Assembly (NCBI RefSeq): GCF_003369915.1
Contig: NC_046676.1
Coordinates: 20,628,001-20,692,000 of the forward strand
Length of the DNA stretch: 64,000 bases
Reading direction: 5' to 3'
DNA from: Drosophila miranda
Lineage: Eukaryota; Arthropoda; Insecta; Diptera; Drosophilidae
Shown here: one piece after another, positions 61,201-64,000 of the stretch
Layout: every line of letters starts with the position of its first letter
How positions within the stretch are numbered: position 1 is the first letter of the stretch
Made by a program: the position numbers and the translations under genes
The notes under the pieces: generated by a model
Database searches by the model: none
The model's input: the letters and a program-made list of their open reading frames with translations, nothing else
What the model was told of the DNA's origin: nothing

Positions 61201-63714
61201 ACCGCGGAGCCGGGCGAGGATTACGCCGATGCAGACTCCGCTGAGCCGAGCGAGCAGAAGCGTTACATTGGCACCCTGGCCAGAGCTGGCGGATTTATGA
61301 CCTACGGCAAGCGAAATGTTGGAACCCTGGCCCGCGACTTTCAGCTCCCCATGCCCAATGGCAAACGCAACCTGGCCATGGTGGCGCGTCTTCAGAGTGC
61401 TCCCAGTACCCACCGGGAGCAGCCGAAGCGGAATGTGGCTGCAGTCGCCCGCTACAACTCGCAGCAGCACCACAATCAGCGCGCTGGAGCCGAGAAACGG
61501 AACTTGGGGGCTCTTAAATCATCGCCGGTGCATGGTGTGCAACAGAAGCGCGAGGACGAGGAGATGATGCTGCCCGCTGCCGCCCCCGACTATGCCGATC
61601 CCATGCAGAGCTATTGGTGGTATCCAAGCTATGCCGGGTACGCCGATCTCGACTGGAACGATTACCGTCGGGCCGAGAAACGTTTCCTAGGTAAGTGCGC
61701 GGCCGTCTTGTGGTATGCCAACAAGGGGCCTGAGTCATGCAGGGTACCTGCAATTGGTCCAACATTGCAGCTTTTTTTTTTTATATTCAGTCTAACCGGA
61801 AGACGTATTTCACAGACCGATATCGATATCGACCTCGGATAGCCGGGGATGCCACTCCTTTGACCTGTTTTCTCGAATTTTTGTTAATGCAATCAGCACC
61901 TTTACCTTGCACCCTAGCTAGCTGCTATCCGGCACCTTATTAGCACAGTTTTTGTACATACGTTTATATATATTATTCCATAAAAGACACTTCCAAGGAT
62001 CCCGAGTTGTTCGGCATTGCGCATGGCAATGATGCTGAGCTCAATGACGCTGTCGCTGTTGCAGCTGCAGATGCGGATGCCGATGCCGAGGAGCCGGACA
62101 CGGAGCCAGGGAACGAGCAATCGACATCGCCGCAGAAGCGTCACATTGGGGCCGTGTACCGCTCGGGCTTTCTGCCCAGCTACCGATACCTTCGCAGTCC
62201 CACTGGAGGCGGTGGCGGGCGCTTTAGTCGATCAGGACGTGACGCCAGGCAATTTGTATGAGTAAATGGCGTTCGATGGTTCGATGTGTGGTCCTTAAGT
62301 GTATTTTATTTATTTATAATTCATTTCCTTGTGATGAATGTGATTGCCTTGCATCTTAATGTTTTTTGGTAACTAGAATGACCTGAGAAACTGGTTGTAT
62401 TATGTTTGACGAGCAGTTCATAGCACTTGCCTGCCACAGAACCCTCATCTGCGTTCTATCGCCCGGCTTCTAGCTACTGGCTACTAGTTACTGGTAGTGA
62501 ATGTATCTTGATTATGTCCACGTTTGTATTGAGCATGATAGACATCGATCGCCTAGTACACGTTGCATCTTATAGATTAACTGTCGAAGTTGAAAATTGT
62601 TCAAAGATTTATTTGTGCTCTTTAAAACAGGACGAATAAAACCCAAGGAGTGTTTTTCCTACACTTTTCACTTGATTATGGACTCATTTCCGTTCGCATT
62701 TTAACTTATTTCTCGGAAATTCCATTTTCTGCCTTTTCCATTTTCTGCTTCTGACGTCCTTGCCATGGTTTCATTGGGTGTTGAGGATAACCGGCTAATT
62801 TCCGGCACATTGTCTCGTTGTTGGCTTACGCTTCATCCTCCTTAATTTCGGCAGCCTGCACTTTCAGATGTTTGTCAGATGAAAAGTTTTCAGTTGCACA
62901 AAGCCTGGGCCTTAAGCGCTTTAGTTTTAATGCTGTCGTTGTTGGTGGAATGAAAATGTAAAAGTTAATATTGCACTGGTTTATGGTATTTTCATGGAAA
63001 CGTTGAAATGTTCACCGCTTGCGCTTCACCGCTTGGGATGGTTCAGCCGGAATAAAGCTTCCAAGGAGCAAGGGTATTTTTCAACAGTAACAAAAACACA
63101 TTTGAACATCGCGCCCACTTTGCTACTTGGTTTTTATATATATTCCCAAAAGTATGCTACGAATCTCATCACAATAGACACTACCAATAGGTGGCGCCTG
63201 CGTCTCCATCGCTATGTTTTAATTTGAAATTTCCCGCCATACCCATCTCTTTTTTTGTATTCGCTGATCGTAAGAAATCTATTTGATCAATTCTCCCGAT
63301 TGTGATTCGTATTTGTATTCATATTCCTTTTTCATTTGTATATAAATTCACTAAAACACTGTTTTGGTTATTAACTTAATTAAATTATTTAAATCTTTAC
63401 TCTTAATTGGCATGCTACGGCTAATTGGCATGACTGACTCCATCATTCACATATCTTTTGCTTAGTTTGATTCTTTAACTAGATAAGAACCCATTCTTCG
63501 TACCCTTGTAGTGGAGCTTGTATGAAACATGTCTACAATTTTCACATTGAGTCTATTAGTGCACTTTTCTTTAATGTACATCTGTAGACCTATGATAGCC
63601 GTTCGGTTTGATGCTTTATGGGATAAGGGATAAGACTAATTGAAATCTTCGCCCCATGCAGGTCGCGTACTACCCCCAACACGAGCGACTGCGTCAACCC
63701 GCAGCCGTTTGTAA
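55266..63714 (+). CDS. Nplp1: Nplp1 neuropeptide precursor, short-C-terminus form
   Basis: A secreted prohormone cut at dibasic sites into neuropeptides. In D. melanogaster it marks Tv1/apterous neurons, and the VQQ peptide acts through the receptor guanylate cyclase Gyc76C. Exons are 55266-55337 (24-residue signal peptide start), 60759-60878, 61006-61690 and 63662-63714. Recognisable peptides include SVAALAAQGLLNAP, YIGTLARAGGFMTY followed by GKR (amidated), NVGTLARDFQLPMPN followed by GKR (amidated), and NLGALKSSPVHGVQQ followed by KR. A Tyr/Trp-rich spacer precedes the last KR. Exon 3 ends in phase 1 (CTA G). Joining it to 63662 gives the tail FLGRVLPPTRATASTRSRL, nearly identical to the D. 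melanogaster tail as I recall it. The acceptor at 60757-60758 is preferred over that at 60766-60767 because it yields AFQPRS, matching the fly AIQPRS. Confidence 0.92.
55338..60758 (+). other. Nplp1 intron 1
   Basis: A 5.4-kb intron with GTAAGT donor and TCTGTTAG acceptor. No nested gene is supported. AT-rich segments with TAATTA/ATTA words (for example near 56940-57080 and 59090-59110) are candidates for neuronal enhancers, without a definable boundary. Confidence 0.7.
61006..61690 (+). CDS. Nplp1: Nplp1 exon 3, main peptide-coding exon
   Basis: This exon carries nearly all the mature peptides. MTYamide-type sequence is at 61264-61305 with its GKR at 61306-61314. IPNamide-type sequence is at 61315-61359 with GKR at 61360-61368. 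Compared with the D. melanogaster peptides as I recall them, Leu is replaced by Phe before MTY and Ile by Met before PN, and both amidation glycines are kept. It ends CCTAG followed by GTAAGT. Confidence 0.92.
61987..62261 (+). CDS. Nplp1: Nplp1 alternative exon 4a
   Basis: An acceptor (ATAAAAG, weak pyrimidine tract) ends at 61986. Joining exon 3 gives FLDTSKDPELFGIAHG and then an acidic Ala/Asp spacer, a QKR cleavage site, HIGAVYRSGFLPSYRYLRSP and a Gly/Arg/Ser-rich end with further SGR. The pattern (dibasic site, then a His-Ile-Gly-Ala start like the other peptides) marks it as real Nplp1 coding sequence. Unspliced, it stops at TGA 62259-62261, with AATAAA at 62635-62640. Spliced at a GTATGAGT donor (62256), it becomes a 269-nt exon ending in phase 0. 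Confidence 0.72.
62262..63661 (+). other. Nplp1 last intron / alternative 3' UTR
   Basis: AT-rich non-coding sequence between exon 4a and the last exon. The first 400 bp could serve as 3' UTR of the exon 4a-terminated form. No other gene was seen. It ends with CCCATGCAG. Confidence 0.55.
62635..62640 (+). terminator. Poly(A) signal for the exon 4a-terminated form
   Basis: AATAAA about 375 bp after the exon 4a stop codon, consistent with an Nplp1 transcript that ends here instead of splicing on. Confidence 0.45.
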
Positions 63715-64000
63715 ACGCTGCTTCCTACCCAATCAACCGACGATGAATTGGAGCGGTGCTGGCATACGCGGTCGTTTTCCCCAACCATTTGAGGGCGAGT
63801 CTCCGTCTCCCAGCGCCTTTTCTGCCCAAATGCGAAGCATCTCGAGCAACTCGCTGCCCACGGGATCAACGAGGAGCCTCAAGCGCCCACTTTCTCGCTC
63901 TGGTGCTCCCGTGTATCCTCCCTTCCACTCCTGGGGCACTCCGCCGCGCATTACAGCACTGCATCGACGCGAATTTCGACGCAACATGGACAATTACGAA
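63662..64000 (+). CDS. Nplp1: Nplp1 last exon read in a second frame (partial)
   Basis: Read in phase 0 from 63662, the exon is open for 113 codons to the window edge. It starts VAYYPQHERLRQPAAVCKRC and contains MNWSGAGIRGRFPQPF, SLKRPLSRSG and HRREFRRNMDNYE. Dibasic sites (KR, KR, RR, RR) and the Ser/Arg-rich style match a prohormone. This frame is reached only if exon 4a is spliced at 62255/62256. The same DNA in the other frame encodes the short tail that stops at 63714. The 3' end lies outside the window. Confidence 0.65.

Overview
The window is animal nuclear DNA from a Drosophila-type insect. The genes are sparse, with short introns of about 57-65 bp beside multi-kilobase ones, long low-complexity non-coding stretches, and (CA)n, (TG)n and unusually long poly-C/poly-G runs. 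The proteins are clear fly orthologues: Ribbon, FKBP12, a LIN37/Mip40 protein, Unzipped and the neuropeptide precursor Nplp1. In D. melanogaster these genes are, as far as I recall, all on chromosome arm 2R but not adjacent as here. A non-melanogaster species with rearranged order on Muller element C, for example one of the obscura group, fits best. That assignment is inference.

Layout: 1-17.2 kb is non-coding apart from one candidate exon near 5.2 kb. It holds microsatellites and regulatory-looking DNA upstream of rib. A probable rib leader exon ends at 17557, and the rib coding exon is 19762-21903 (+), followed by a long 3' UTR. From 23.7 to 28.9 kb lies a compact housekeeping-like cluster: a ZAD-C2H2 zinc-finger gene (-), Fkbp12 (+) and mip40 (-). 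Perfect TATCGATA (DRE) sites precede the first two, and Fkbp12 and mip40 have interleaved 3' ends. From 29 to 49.2 kb there is a gene-free stretch full of repeats, probably including the long first intron of uzip. The uzip coding exons are 49253-50897 (+). Nplp1 (+) starts at a TATA promoter near 54950, has a 5.4 kb first intron, and runs off the right edge.

Main observations. (1) Nplp1 appears to use its last exon in two reading frames, depending on whether a 269-nt exon is included. One product ends at 63714; the other stays open to the window edge with more dibasic sites. (2) rib has an 81-codon, coding-like, AUG-free open frame directly upstream of its start, and coding-like sequence after its stop. 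(3) Two genes, uzip and the zinc-finger gene, each need a GC-AG intron to keep their frame. (4) Unzipped looks like a DM9-type module followed by a beta-rich region that may be aerolysin-like, on a GPI anchor.

Exon models were built by hand from splice consensus and protein continuity; no alignments or transcript data were available.
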